64,000 nt of DNA from Pelagivirga sediminicola (GCF_003072125.1 NZ_QCYH01000002.1:186001-250000), one strand, 5' to 3'. Counted from the first letter of the stretch, positions 44,224 to 53,483 are shown. Notes: generated from the letters alone by a model not told the origin. Numbers and translations: made by a program.

Positions 44224-45222
44224 ATGCGCTGCACGCGACGCCAGACGATAACCGGGGGGCTGGCCGCGCTGGCCGCACCTGCCACCTTCGCGGGATCCCT
44301 GTCCGCCCAGTCACGCGCCATAGATGACGTAGCGGCGAGGGCCGGGGAGCTCGGCCAGTTGCATGCGCTCGTCATCCGGCGCGGCGGGGATGTGCTTTAT
44401 GAGAACGCCTTCGCGGGCGGCGGTCTCGACGCGCCCGCCAATGTCAAATCCGTCTCGAAGACGCTTCTTGCCTTGCTGACGGGTATCGCGATCGAGCGCG
44501 GCGCGCTGCCGGGGACGCAGGCACGGGTGCTGCCCGCTTTGGGGCGCCCCGAGGCGGGCGATGCGCGCGACGGGATCACGGTCGGCGACCTGCTGTCGAT
44601 GCGGGCGGGACTGGCCAGCACTTCGGGCGCGGATTACGGGGCCTGGATCGCCAGCGCGAACTGGATCGACTACGTTCTGACTCGCGATCTGGTGGCGGAG
44701 CCGGGCGGGCGCTTCATCTATTCGACGGGCGGTTGGCACCTTCTGGGGGCCGTCCTTGCGCGCGCAACGGGACGCGACCTGCTCGGCCTTGCGCGGGACT
44801 GGCTGGGCGCACCGCTTGGGATCGACATCGCCCCGTGGCAGCGTGATCCGCAGGGCAACTACATGGGCGGCAACCAGATGGCGCTGTCGCCCCGCGCGCT
44901 GGCGCGGGTCGGCGACATGGTGTTGAACGAGGGCCGCTGGAACGGCGCGCAGGTGGTTCCCGCGTCCTGGATCGCCACCTCGTGGGAGCCGCGCGCCCGG
45001 TCGCCATGGAGCGGGGACCGCTACGGTTATGGCTGGTTTCTGACCCGCATCGCGGGCCATGACGCCGCCTATGGGCGCGGCTATGGCGGTCAGATCCTCG
45101 CGGTCGTGCCGGATCTGGACCTGACGATTGCGATCACCTCCGATCCGACGCTCCCGGCCCGGAGCGAAGGGTATTTCGGCGATCTGCAAGATCTGATGGG
45201 TGCCATCGTCTCTGCGGTGTGA
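44224..45222 (+). CDS. Secreted serine hydrolase (beta-lactamase class C-like)
   Basis: A 332-residue exported hydrolase. The N-terminal TRRQTITGGLAALAAPATF region resembles a Tat signal. The catalytic Ser76-x-x-Lys79 is in KSVSKTLLALL, and the second motif reads YSTGGWHLLG in place of the more common YSN. A HxG-like third motif is unclear (GYGGQILAVVP). Such proteins act as esterases, peptidases or penicillin-binding-like enzymes. It precedes the convergent DoxX gene, and no regulator is seen. Confidence 0.85.
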   Translation: MRCTRRQTITGGLAALAAPATFAGSLSAQSRAIDDVAARAGELGQLHALVIRRGGDVLYENAFAGGGLDAPANVKSVSKTLLALLTGIAIERGALPGTQARVLPALGRPEAGDARDGITVGDLLSMRAGLASTSGADYGAWIASANWIDYVLTRDLVAEPGGRFIYSTGGWHLLGAVLARATGRDLLGLARDWLGAPLGIDIAPWQRDPQGNYMGGNQMALSPRALARVGDMVLNEGRWNGAQVVPASWIATSWEPRARSPWSGDRYGYGWFLTRIAGHDAAYGRGYGGQILAVVPDLDLTIAITSDPTLPARSEGYFGDLQDLMGAIVSAV

Positions 45223-45247
45223 TGGTTCCGTCCGGTAGACCCCGGCC

Positions 45248-45658
45248 TCACATATCGGCGCCGGACCTCTTGGCGCGCACGGCGTCCACGCTCCACGGTC
45301 CGGGGCCTGCGAAGACGAGATAGAGGAAGACAAAGCAGAACAGGATCGCAGCATCGCCCCCGTTCAGCGATGGGAAAAAGCTCTGCGGCAGATGCGCGAT
45401 GAAATAGGCAACCGCCATCTGGCCCGAAAGCAGGAAAGCGACCGGGCGGGTGAAGAGCCCGATAACCAGCAGGCCGCCCCCGAAGAGCTCCAGCACCCCT
45501 GCAAACCAGCCCAGAGTGAAGGCGTCTGGCACGCGGTCGGCCACCGGGAATCCCAAGAGTTTTTCCGTGCCATGTGCGAAGAAGATCAGCGCGGCCACGA
45601 TCCTCAGCACGCTGAGCATGCGCGGGGCCCATGTTGTTTCAAGTTCGCGGATTGTCAT
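45248..45658 (-). CDS. DoxX-family membrane protein, second copy
   Basis: A 136-residue paralogue of the protein at 39435: LRIVAALIFFAHGTEKLLGF and SLNGGDAAILFCFVFLYLVF are close to the first copy, with an identical GLFTRP and PQSFFPS. Four predicted spans. ATG 45658 has GGAGGAAG upstream. It is isolated from the quinone operon by the serine hydrolase, so it is probably a duplicate. Confidence 0.88.
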   Translation of the reverse strand: MTIRELETTWAPRMLSVLRIVAALIFFAHGTEKLLGFPVADRVPDAFTLGWFAGVLELFGGGLLVIGLFTRPVAFLLSGQMAVAYFIAHLPQSFFPSLNGGDAAILFCFVFLYLVFAGPGPWSVDAVRAKRSGADM

Positions 45659-46157
45659 TTCGGCTTCCTCCCGGTGCAAGGGGCGATGCCCCCCCCAGCG
45701 TCGATTGTCGAGCCAAACCGCCGATCCCGTCAAGAGGCATCGCCGATTCCCGATTGCGCTGAACATATGAGCCTCCGCCGCAGATTTGGTGGCCGGGAAA
45801 TATACCTGCGCGAACAGGCTGGTCGCGACAAAAAGACGGATGCGCTGACTGACGACCAACAGCGCCCGGAGGCTATCCAGATACGCAGATTTCTGATGCT
45901 GATTGTCGGTGCGACGCGCAGCGTGACGGTGAAGGGGCGGATTGACTGCGGACGGTATCCTGTGGCCGGGCATGAGATTTGCCGTGCGCCTGACGCAGGA
46001 AAGCGCGCCGCTATGGGAATACTGATCCGGCGGCGGGGGCGGGCAGAGCAACGCGCCAGAATTGACTGTCGCATGGCCTTTCGCGCGTTTTTATGGCACC
46101 CAAGGCGAAAGTCACACTCAATGCCGCAACCTGCGGGTTTCGGAAGCGGAGCATCCC
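45659..46157. other. 499-bp intergenic region, no gene recognised
   Basis: Between the second DoxX gene and the phytoene-desaturase-like gene no reading frame has a recognisable family or typical codon usage. It must contain the divergent promoters of both genes, but I could not identify boxes with confidence. Confidence 0.5.
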
Positions 46158-47726
46158 ATGAGCAACGAAAACCATGACGCGATCATTGTCGGATCAGGAC
46201 ATAACAGCCTCGTTTGTGCGCTCTATCTTTTGCGGGCCGGTTGGAGCGTCCGGGTTCTGGAGCGCGCGGATACGCCCGGTGGCGCGGTCAAGACCCTGGA
46301 GCTGACCGAGCCGGGGTTCCGGCATGACTGGGCGGCGATGAATATCTCGAACTTCAGGAACTCGGCCTTTTACGAGGAATTCGGTCCGGCACTGGAGCGG
46401 CAGGGCGCGGAGTTCGTGACGGCCGAGAATTGCTTTGCCTCGGTCTATGACGATGGGACGTGGTTCGGTGTCGGCACGGATATCGAGGCCAACGTCGCCC
46501 GGATCGCGGCCCTCTCTGAACGCGACGCCGAGACGTGGAAATCGCTGACCGGCAGCTTTGCATCGCGCGCGGCCATCGTCGGCGGCCTGATGTCCAGCCC
46601 GATGAAATGGACGGCGCTGACCGGTCTTGGCTTTAATGCGCTGCGCCAGCACGGGTGGGGCGGGACGTTCGATCTGGTCCGCTTCGCGCTGTCGTCGCCG
46701 CGCGACTGGCTGGGTCGCACATTCGAGAGCGAGAAGGTTCGCGCGGCACTGGCGCCCTGGGGGATGCATGTCGACTATGCGCCCGACATCGCGACGGGCG
46801 CCATATTTCCCTATCTTGAGGCGTTCGGCGATCAGGCGGGCGGTCTGTCACTGGGCAAGGGCGGCGCAGATACCATTGTCCGCGCGATGGTTGCCGAGAT
46901 CGAGGCGCAAGGCGGGTCGGTCGACTGCGGCACCGAGGTGACGCGCATCCTGCACAAGGACGGCAAGGCGCATGCGGTTGAAACCGCGGATGGGCGCAAG
47001 ATCGCGGCGAACAAGGCCATTATTGCCAATGTCGCGCCGAAGGCGCTGGCGCGGATGACCGGCGGGACAGGCGACGCCGATTACGACGAGGGGCTGGATA
47101 CGTTCCGCCACGCGCCCGGCACGGTGATGATCCATCTGGCCCTGTCGGATCTGCCGGACTGGCGCGCGGGGCCGGAGCTGCGCGATTATGCCTATGTCAC
47201 GATCGCCCCGACGCTGGATACGATCGCGCTGGCCTATCAGCAGCCGATGGCCGGGCTTTTGCCGTCCGAGCCGATGATCGTCGTCGGCCAGCCCACCGCG
47301 ATCGACCCCGGCCGCGCGCCCGAGGGCAAGCACACGCTCTGGCTGCAGGTGCGGATGGTGCCGGGCGACATCAAGGGCGACGCAGCCGGGCAGATCGACG
47401 CGGCGGATTGGGACGCGGCCCTCGCCCCCTTTTCCGAGCGGGTGCTGGACATTGTCGAGCGTCATGCGCCGGGCCTGCGGGACCGGATACTCGGGATGCG
47501 CTGTGTCTCGCCGCGCGATCTGGAGGCGGACAATCCCAACCTTGTGGGCGGCGATCAGGTCTGCGGCAGTCATCATCTGTCACAAAATGCGATGTTCCGC
47601 CCGGTCCGGGGCTATTCGGACGGCACCACGCCGCTGGAAGGGCTCTATCACACCGGCGCCGCCGTCTGGCCGGGCGCAAGCACGGGCGCGGGGCCGGGCA
47701 CGCTGTTGGGGCGGATGCTGACGTAA
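46158..47726 (+). CDS. Phytoene desaturase-like FAD oxidoreductase
   Basis: A 522-residue flavoprotein of the CrtI/NAD(P)-binding amine oxidase family. DAIIVGSGHNSLVCALYLLR is the N-terminal FAD motif, with ERADTPGGAVKTLELTEPGF following, and LYHTGAAVWPGASTGAGPGT forms the C-terminal FAD-contact block. No other carotenoid gene is nearby, so a role in carotenoid synthesis is not supported; many such proteins oxidise or saturate other substrates (pyridine nucleotide-disulfide oxidoreductase domain protein 2-like). ATG 46158 is chosen because the FAD motif begins 8 residues later. Confidence 0.87.
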   Translation: MSNENHDAIIVGSGHNSLVCALYLLRAGWSVRVLERADTPGGAVKTLELTEPGFRHDWAAMNISNFRNSAFYEEFGPALERQGAEFVTAENCFASVYDDGTWFGVGTDIEANVARIAALSERDAETWKSLTGSFASRAAIVGGLMSSPMKWTALTGLGFNALRQHGWGGTFDLVRFALSSPRDWLGRTFESEKVRAALAPWGMHVDYAPDIATGAIFPYLEAFGDQAGGLSLGKGGADTIVRAMVAEIEAQGGSVDCGTEVTRILHKDGKAHAVETADGRKIAANKAIIANVAPKALARMTGGTGDADYDEGLDTFRHAPGTVMIHLALSDLPDWRAGPELRDYAYVTIAPTLDTIALAYQQPMAGLLPSEPMIVVGQPTAIDPGRAPEGKHTLWLQVRMVPGDIKGDAAGQIDAADWDAALAPFSERVLDIVERHAPGLRDRILGMRCVSPRDLEADNPNLVGGDQVCGSHHLSQNAMFRPVRGYSDGTTPLEGLYHTGAAVWPGASTGAGPGTLLGRMLT

Positions 47727-47795
47727 GCGCTACGTGATCGGGGCCAGGAGCGGGATGTTCCTGGTCGCCCGCGCGCCGCGCAGCCCGGAACGCGT

Positions 47796-48569
47796 TCAGT
47801 GGGACACGACCTTGACGTCACTCTCGGTCGCCAGAGCAGACAGCGGCGGCGGAAGCCGGTCGTTGGTCACGATAATGTCGATCTCGCGCAGATCGCACAG
47901 TTTCACCAAACCGTCGGACCCGATCTTGTTCGAGGTCAGGGCCAGCACGATGTTGCACGCCTGCTCCATCGCGGTGCGCACCCTCTGGACCTCGAAATCG
48001 TCGTCGTCGCGCAGGCAGCCCTGCAGGTCCATGCCGCTGACGGCGATGATGGCGTAGTCGAACTTGAACTGTGCGATGAAATCCGCGGCACCAAGGCCGA
48101 TGATCGCGCCGTCGATGTGGCGCACGACGCCGCCCGGTATGGCGACGGTGAAGTCCTCGCGCCCGTCGAACAGCATCGCGCTGCGGATGCTGTAGGTGAC
48201 GATCTTGAGGTTGCGCCGCTCCAGCAGACCCAGCGCGACCGCCTCGCAGGTGGTGCCGATGTCCAGAAATACCGTGGCCCCGTCCGGTATCAGGTCCGCG
48301 ATCCGGTCCGCGATGATCTTCTTCTCCGCGGTCTGGGTCCGGCGCCGTTGCTGATAGACACCGCGGTCAAGCGCGCCGGTGAAGGCGATCCCGCCATGCG
48401 TGCGCCGCGCGCCTCCCTGCCGTTCCAGCTCAAGCGCGTCGCGGCGGACGGTCTGCACCGATACGCCGAGCTGGGCCGCCGCCTCGGCCAGGCTGATATG
48501 GCCGTGCTCCTCGACAATCCGCGACAATGCGCGGTGGCGCGTTTCCTTCTTTCCGGGGGCGGTCGTCAT
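47796..48569 (-). CDS. DeoR/GlpR-family regulator, second
   Basis: A 257-residue regulator like that at 12558. The helix-turn-helix ISLAEAAAQLGVSVQTVRRD and the sensor domain (VFLDIGTTCEAVALGLL, IVTYSIRSAMLF) are complete. It is divergent from the ABC uptake operon, 190 bp away, and most likely represses it. The effector is probably a phosphorylated compound, as in the family. Confidence 0.9.
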   Translation of the reverse strand: MTTAPGKKETRHRALSRIVEEHGHISLAEAAAQLGVSVQTVRRDALELERQGGARRTHGGIAFTGALDRGVYQQRRRTQTAEKKIIADRIADLIPDGATVFLDIGTTCEAVALGLLERRNLKIVTYSIRSAMLFDGREDFTVAIPGGVVRHIDGAIIGLGAADFIAQFKFDYAIIAVSGMDLQGCLRDDDDFEVQRVRTAMEQACNIVLALTSNKIGSDGLVKLCDLREIDIIVTNDRLPPPLSALATESDVKVVSH

Positions 48570-48676
48570 GGGCGGTCTTCCGATTCGGGCATGCCGGGGC
48601 GCGGCCTCCGGGCGGGTGCGTGTCTTGTCTGTGATACACTGAAAATAAGGACTCTTGTACGCTTTTGGAAGAAATT

Positions 48677-48709
48677 TTACATTTTGCTTGTTATAATGCT
48701 TACATTTTG
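48677..48709. promoter_or_regulatory. Direct repeats and -10-like box upstream of uptake operon
   Basis: TTACATTTTG occurs twice, at 48677-48686 and 48700-48709 (23 bp apart), in a very AT-rich strip of this GC-rich window. TATAAT lies between them at 48692-48697, a perfect -10; no well-spaced -35 is obvious, which is usual for an activated or atypical promoter. The repeats are likely sites for the divergent DeoR regulator. Confidence 0.55.
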
Positions 48710-48759
48710 TAGGCTACCCGTCAGCGAAACTCCGAAATCCCAAGCGACGAGGACCGACA

Positions 48760-49758
48760 ATGAAACTTCAGACACTTTCTGTAATCTCCGCCTTGATGAT
48801 GAGCACCGCCGCAACCGCAGGCGAATTGACCATCTACACCTCATATGAAGAGGACGAGGCAGCGGCGTTCCTCGATCTGGCGCGCGAGGCGATGCCGGAT
48901 GTGGAGATGAACATGCTGCGCCTGTCGCAGGGCGATCTGGTCGCGCGCATCATCGCCGAGCAGGGCAACCCCCAGCATGACCTGCTGTGGGGCTTTGCGG
49001 CATCGGCCATCGTCAATCCGCAGATCGAGAAAACGCTGGAGCCCTACGCCCCCGATGGCGTCAAGCAGATCCCGGCACAGTTCCGTTCGCCCGAGGACAA
49101 ATGGTTCGCCGTGTCGGGCTACATGGCCGCCTTTTGCGTCAACAACGAGCGGCTGAAGGACAAGGGTCTGGAGATGCCGACATCCTGGGCGGACCTGACC
49201 GATCCGGCGTTCAAGGGCGAAGTCGTGATGCCGAACCCGGCGTCTTCCGGCACTGGGTATATCCAGATCAGTTCGCTCTTGCAGATGATGGGCGAAGAAG
49301 ACGGCTGGGCCTTCCTCGACAAGCTGGACAAGAACGTCGCGCAATATATCAAGTCCGGCTCCAAGCCCTGCCATGCGGCGTCCGCCGGTGAATATGTGGT
49401 CGGTGCGTCCTATGACATGCGCGCGATCAAGAACATCAACGAGGGGTATCCGATCACCATGGTCATCCCCTCTGAAGGCTCCGGCAACGAGCTGGAGGCG
49501 AACGCGCTGGTGGCATCCTCGGACAACAAGGAAGACGCCAAGCGTTTCCTCGACTGGACGGTGACGCCCGAGGCGGCGACCGCCTATGGCAAGTGGAAGG
49601 CGATCGTGACCATGCCGGGCGGCGAGAAGCCGCAGGAATTCCTTGATGCCGGCCTGCCGCAGGACACGTCTGACGTGCTGCATCCCACCGATTTTGCTGC
49701 CGCTGCCGAAGACCGCACCGCGATTATTTCGGAGTGGGAAAAACGCTACGAGCGCTGA
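48760..49758 (+). CDS. ABC binding protein, 2-aminoethylphosphonate/iron-type family
   Basis: A 332-residue binding protein with a signal peptide (residues 1-20, ending STAATAGE). The mature start LTIYTSYEEDEAAAFLDLAR and the later VSGYMAAFCVNNERLKDKGL are typical of the PhnS/AepX-Fe(III)-type group. The operon layout (one ATPase, a fused permease, HAD hydrolase, DeoR) matches transporters annotated as putative 2-aminoethylphosphonate uptake. A phosphate ester ligand is equally possible given the phosphatase. A terminator-like hairpin follows the gene. Confidence 0.82.
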   Translation: MKLQTLSVISALMMSTAATAGELTIYTSYEEDEAAAFLDLAREAMPDVEMNMLRLSQGDLVARIIAEQGNPQHDLLWGFAASAIVNPQIEKTLEPYAPDGVKQIPAQFRSPEDKWFAVSGYMAAFCVNNERLKDKGLEMPTSWADLTDPAFKGEVVMPNPASSGTGYIQISSLLQMMGEEDGWAFLDKLDKNVAQYIKSGSKPCHAASAGEYVVGASYDMRAIKNINEGYPITMVIPSEGSGNELEANALVASSDNKEDAKRFLDWTVTPEAATAYGKWKAIVTMPGGEKPQEFLDAGLPQDTSDVLHPTDFAAAAEDRTAIISEWEKRYER

Positions 49759-49774
49759 ACACTGCAAACGCTGG

Positions 49775-49836
49775 CCGGGGGCAGCATCCCCCGGCTTGTC
49801 AGTGCCTCGCGCCCCTATGGTGCGGGGCGCTTTTTT
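49775..49836 (+). terminator. Tandem hairpins with T6 run after the binding-protein gene
   Basis: The first hairpin pairs CCGGGGG (49775-49781) with CCCCCGG (49788-49794) around CAGCAT. The second pairs GCGCCCC (49809-49815) with GGGGCGC (49824-49830) around an 8-base loop and is followed by six Ts: a textbook rho-independent terminator. Because the ATPase gene starts 22 bp later in the same direction, this is probably an attenuator that sets the binding protein above the membrane genes. Confidence 0.8.
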
Positions 49837-49857
49837 CCAACGAATTGAAGGCGCCTC

Positions 49858-50898
49858 ATGGATCTCGATGTCCGCAACATTACCAAGACCTACGGCCCGG
49901 TCACGGCGCTGAACGATCTTTCGCTGACCATTCCGGCGGGCAGTCTGACCTGTTTTCTGGGCCCGTCCGGCTGCGGCAAGACCACGCTTCTGCGCGTCAT
50001 CGCGGGCCTGGAGACGGCCGATTCCGGGCATATCATGCTGGGGTCCGAGGATCTGTCGGACACGCCCCCGTCCGAGCGTAATTTCGGCGTCGTCTTTCAA
50101 TCCTATTCGCTGTTTCCCAACCTCACGGCGATCCGCAACGTGCAATACGGGCTGGAATGCCGCGGCTGGAGCCGTGCGCGCCGCCGCGAACGGGCGCGCG
50201 AGATGCTGGACCTTGTGCATCTGGGCGACCAGGCAGACAAACTGCCCGAGCAGATGTCGGGCGGACAGCAGCAGCGCATCGCCATCGCCCGCGCGCTTGC
50301 GCCCGAACCGTCGCTTTTGCTGCTGGACGAGCCGCTGTCGGCGCTCGATGCCAAGGTACGCGCGGGGCTGCGCGGCGAGATCCGCAATATCCAGCAGCAA
50401 TTCGGCATCACCACGGTGATGGTCACCCACGACCAGAACGAGGCGCTGGAAATGGCCGATCAGATCGTGGTCCTGCGCGACGGCGAGATCGAGCAGGTCG
50501 GCACGGCCCGCGATCTCTATGCGCATCCCAAGACGCAGTTCGTTGCCGATTTTATCGGCGCGATCAACCTGCTGCCGGTCAGCGCCACCCCGGATGGCGG
50601 CGCGCGATACGGCGAGGCGACGCTTTCCCTGACGGGTGCGTTGGACGGGGCCACGACGCTGGGCCTGCGTCCGGAGGCGATCACGCTGGGAGGCAGCGGC
50701 GAGCCCGGCGAGAATGCCCTGACATGCACCGTCGCGGGCACGCGCTTCATGGGTAACCTGCAGCATGTCGACCTGCGGCCCGATTGTGCCCCCGGCCAAT
50801 CGCTCACTGTCGAAATGAACGGACTGGTGCAGGCGCCGGGCGCCGGTGAAAAGATCGTTGCCCGGTTCCCGTCGCGCGCGTTGCAGGTGCTGCGCTGA
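49858..50898 (+). CDS. ABC transporter ATPase
   Basis: A 346-residue ATPase with Walker [10 protein letters not shown] near residue 37, MSGGQQQRIAIARAL signature, [11 protein letters not shown]alker B and VTHDQNEAL. The C-terminal TOBE domain includes LRPEAITLGG. It is the PhnT/FbpC-like subunit of this uptake system. The TGA overlaps the ATG of the permease gene by one base (TGATG), so translation is coupled. It lies just after the attenuator hairpins. Confidence 0.88.
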   Translation: MDLDVRNITKTYGPVTALNDLSLTIPAGSLTCFLGPSGCGKTTLLRVIAGLETADSGHIMLGSEDLSDTPPSERNFGVVFQSYSLFPNLTAIRNVQYGLECRGWSRARRRERAREMLDLVHLGDQADKLPEQMSGGQQQRIAIARALAPEPSLLLLDEPLSALDAKVRAGLRGEIRNIQQQFGITTVMVTHDQNEALEMADQIVVLRDGEIEQVGTARDLYAHPKTQFVADFIGAINLLPVSATPDGGARYGEATLSLTGALDGATTLGLRPEAITLGGSGEPGENALTCTVAGTRFMGNLQHVDLRPDCAPGQSLTVEMNGLVQAPGAGEKIVARFPSRALQVLR

Positions 50899-52571
50899 TG
50901 GCCGCCGCGTCCGTCCGCTCGCGCCGCCGCCCAAGGCTCGGCGACAGGGCCGTGTCGTTCATCCTGTCGGGTCTGGTGATCGCCGCGCTCGCGGTCTTCT
51001 TTCTTCTGCCGGTCCTTGCCATCCTCTGGCGCAGCTTCGACGTACAGGGCGGAGCGGGCCTTGGCAACTATGCCACAACGCTCAGCGATCCGCGCATCTG
51101 GGAGTTGATCGGCAACAGCCTGGGCATGGCGGGCCTGTCGGCGATCGGCGCCGTAACCTTGTCCTATTTCTACGCCTACGCGCTGCAACGCACCAATGTC
51201 GTTGGTAAATCCATCCTCAGGATGGTGGTGATGGCACCGCTTTTCGCGCCCTCGCTGATCCAGGCGCAAGGCCTGATATTTCTGTTGGGACGCAATGGCA
51301 TCTTCAACCGTTTTCTGGGGTTCGAGATCGACATCTACGGCTTTTGGGGCGTGGCGATCGCCAACACCCTTTATACTTTTCCCTACGCCTTCCTGATCCT
51401 GTCGGCGGCGCTGGCGGTGGCCGATGCGCGGCTCTATGAGGGGGCGATCGTCATGGGGGCGAAGCCGTGGAAGATCTTTCGCACCGTCACGCTGCCCTCG
51501 ACACGCTACGGGATCGCGGCGGCGATTTTCGTCGCGTTCTCGCTGTCCATCACCGATTTTGGCAATGCCATCGTCATTGGCGGCGATTTCAGCGTGCTCG
51601 CGACCGAGATCTACAACAAGGTCATCGGGCAGGCGCAATTCCACCTTGGCGCAGTGATCGGCGTTGTACTGCTGGTGCCCGCCGCGCTTTCCAAGCTGAT
51701 CGTCGGCTATATCTCCAAGCGGCAACATTCGCAGGTGACGGACAAATCCGTCGCCCTTCAGGTGCGGCCGAACCGGCGTCGCGATCTGGCCTATGGGGCC
51801 TATGCCACCCTCATTGCCATTCTGTTCCTGTCCATTCCGCTGATCGTGTTCTTTGCCAGCCTGGTCAAGCTGTGGCCCTACAACATGACCCTGACGCTGG
51901 AGCATTACGCCTTCGACGTGCAGAACGGGACCGAGCCGTTGTGGAATTCCATCGGCGTGGCGCTGGCCACCGCGACACTGGGCGTGGTCGCCGTATTCAT
52001 CGCATCCATCGTCACAATGAAATTCCGCACGCCGCTGAGCGGGCCGATATCGTTCCTGTCGACGCTGCCTGCCTCGATCCCCGGCATGGTGCTGGGGCTG
52101 GGCTATGTGCTGGCCTTCAACAGCCTGGCGAACCCGCTGAACTTTCTCTACGGAACGTTCCCGCTGATTGTGCTGCTTTACATCTACTACAACCATGCGC
52201 AGGGCTTCTTGATCACCACGACCAGCCTAAAGCAGGTCAGCGCGACCTTTGACGAGGCGTCGACCATGCTGGGCGCCGGCGCGATGCGGACGCTGTTCAA
52301 GGTGACGCTGCCGCTGCTCTGGCCCACCTTGCTGGGGGTCGGCGTGTTCTTCTTCATGCGCGCGATGGTGTCGCTATCGGCGGTGATTTTCCTGATCACT
52401 CCGCAGACGCAGGTGGCCGCCGTGTCGGTCCTGCAACTGGCCGATCGCGGAGCGACCAATCAGGCGGCGGCGTTTTCGGTCTGCATCATGGCCATCGTGC
52501 TGCTGATGCTGTTGATCGTGCGCGGCATCCTGTGGCTGGTCGGCGCGCGCGGCGTGACCCTGATCCGGTAA
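50898..52571 (+). CDS. Fused double ABC permease
   Basis: A 557-residue permease containing two complete domains, one before and one after about residue 285, each with about six spans and its own EAA-type loop (MGAKPWKIFRTVTLP in the first half, MLGAGAMRTLFKVTLPLLWP in the second). Such fused permeases are typical of ferric-iron and 2-aminoethylphosphonate-type importers. It is coupled to the ATPase gene and followed 12 bp later by the HAD phosphatase. Confidence 0.87.
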   Translation: MAAASVRSRRRPRLGDRAVSFILSGLVIAALAVFFLLPVLAILWRSFDVQGGAGLGNYATTLSDPRIWELIGNSLGMAGLSAIGAVTLSYFYAYALQRTNVVGKSILRMVVMAPLFAPSLIQAQGLIFLLGRNGIFNRFLGFEIDIYGFWGVAIANTLYTFPYAFLILSAALAVADARLYEGAIVMGAKPWKIFRTVTLPSTRYGIAAAIFVAFSLSITDFGNAIVIGGDFSVLATEIYNKVIGQAQFHLGAVIGVVLLVPAALSKLIVGYISKRQHSQVTDKSVALQVRPNRRRDLAYGAYATLIAILFLSIPLIVFFASLVKLWPYNMTLTLEHYAFDVQNGTEPLWNSIGVALATATLGVVAVFIASIVTMKFRTPLSGPISFLSTLPASIPGMVLGLGYVLAFNSLANPLNFLYGTFPLIVLLYIYYNHAQGFLITTTSLKQVSATFDEASTMLGAGAMRTLFKVTLPLLWPTLLGVGVFFFMRAMVSLSAVIFLITPQTQVAAVSVLQLADRGATNQAAAFSVCIMAIVLLMLLIVRGILWLVGARGVTLIR

Positions 52572-52583
52572 GATGGTGCGGAC

Positions 52584-53285
52584 ATGACAATAAAAGCTAT
52601 CCTTTTTGACAAGGACGGGACGCTGCTGGACTATCACGCGACCTGGACATCGATCAATTTGCAGGCGGCGGAGTTTGCCGCCGGCGGCGATCCGGCGCTG
52701 GCCCGGCGGCTCCTGGCCCTTGCAGACGCCGATCCTGACACCGGGCGCGCCCATGCGGGCGGGCTGTTTGCGGCGGGCAACTCTGCCGAGATCGCGGATG
52801 CCTGGATCGCCGATGGCGCGGCGATGCCGCGCGCGGCGCTGATCGCGGCCATCGACCTGATCTTTACCGACGCGATGCGGACGGCCGTGCCCATAGAGGG
52901 GGGACTTGCCGCGATCCGCGCGCTTCATGCGCAAGGCTGCCGAATGGGTGTGGCCAGCAGCGACAGCGCGGCGGCGATCCGTGTTTTTCTGGAAAGCGCC
53001 GGGCTGGCCGCTTATTTCGATTTCATCGCCGGATACGATTCCGGCCATGGGCACAAACCCGACCCCGGCGCGCTCTTTGCCTTCTGCCGCGAAATCGGCA
53101 TCCCGCCGGCTTCCACGGCGATGGTGGGCGACAACATACAGGATCTTCAACTTGCGCGCGCGGGGCAGGCGGGTCTTGCGGTCGCGGTGCTCAGCGGCAC
53201 TGGCACAGCCGAAACCATGGCACCCCTGGCCGACATCGTGATCCCGGATATCAGCCATCTTGGACAACTGGTCGGTAAAGACTGA
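52584..53285 (+). CDS. HAD-family hydrolase (phosphatase, Gph-like)
   Basis: A 233-residue HAD-IA phosphatase. Motif I ILFDKDGTLLDY, motif II MGVASSDS, the Lys in GHGHKPDPGALF and motif IV MVGDNIQDLQLA are all complete. The Schiff-base Lys motif of phosphonoacetaldehyde hydrolase is not seen, so it is a phosphate-ester phosphatase. It ends the DeoR-controlled ABC operon, which suggests that the imported substrate is a phosphate ester that is dephosphorylated inside. Confidence 0.87.
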   Translation: MTIKAILFDKDGTLLDYHATWTSINLQAAEFAAGGDPALARRLLALADADPDTGRAHAGGLFAAGNSAEIADAWIADGAAMPRAALIAAIDLIFTDAMRTAVPIEGGLAAIRALHAQGCRMGVASSDSAAAIRVFLESAGLAAYFDFIAGYDSGHGHKPDPGALFAFCREIGIPPASTAMVGDNIQDLQLARAGQAGLAVAVLSGTGTAETMAPLADIVIPDISHLGQLVGKD

Positions 53286-53414
53286 ATCGACCCGGGCCTG
53301 TCCGGGCGGCGTTGGTTCAATGATCCGGCTGCGTCATGACGTTGCCGAACTTTGCCGCCTGCTCCGCTGAAAAGGGGCAGATGGCCGCATTCCTCTATAG
53401 GTTCGGAATTTTTC

Positions 53415-53460
53415 TTGACTTGTCGAATTTGCCAGGCAATAAATGTGAGTGATCGATCAC
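53415..53460 (+). promoter_or_regulatory. Promoter with palindromic TetR operator
   Basis: TTGACT (53415-53420) and AATAAA (53438-53443) are separated by 17 bp. Directly downstream, GTGATCGATCAC (53449-53460) is a perfect 12-bp palindrome within TGTGA-centre-CACAC. A repressor bound there would block transcription of the TetR gene (start 53484) and the genes behind it. Confidence 0.65.
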
Positions 53461-53483
53461 ACGCAAGTTGAGGCACAGGCAAA

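Noticed and set aside
46158..47726. Carotenoid biosynthesis gene crtI
   Set aside because: No crtB, crtE or other carotenoid gene is nearby, and the C-terminus resembles the wider oxidoreductase family; only the fold is claimed.
52584..53285. Phosphonoacetaldehyde hydrolase (PhnX)
   Set aside because: The HAD motifs fit a phosphate-ester phosphatase, and the cap-domain Lys motif of PhnX is not seen.
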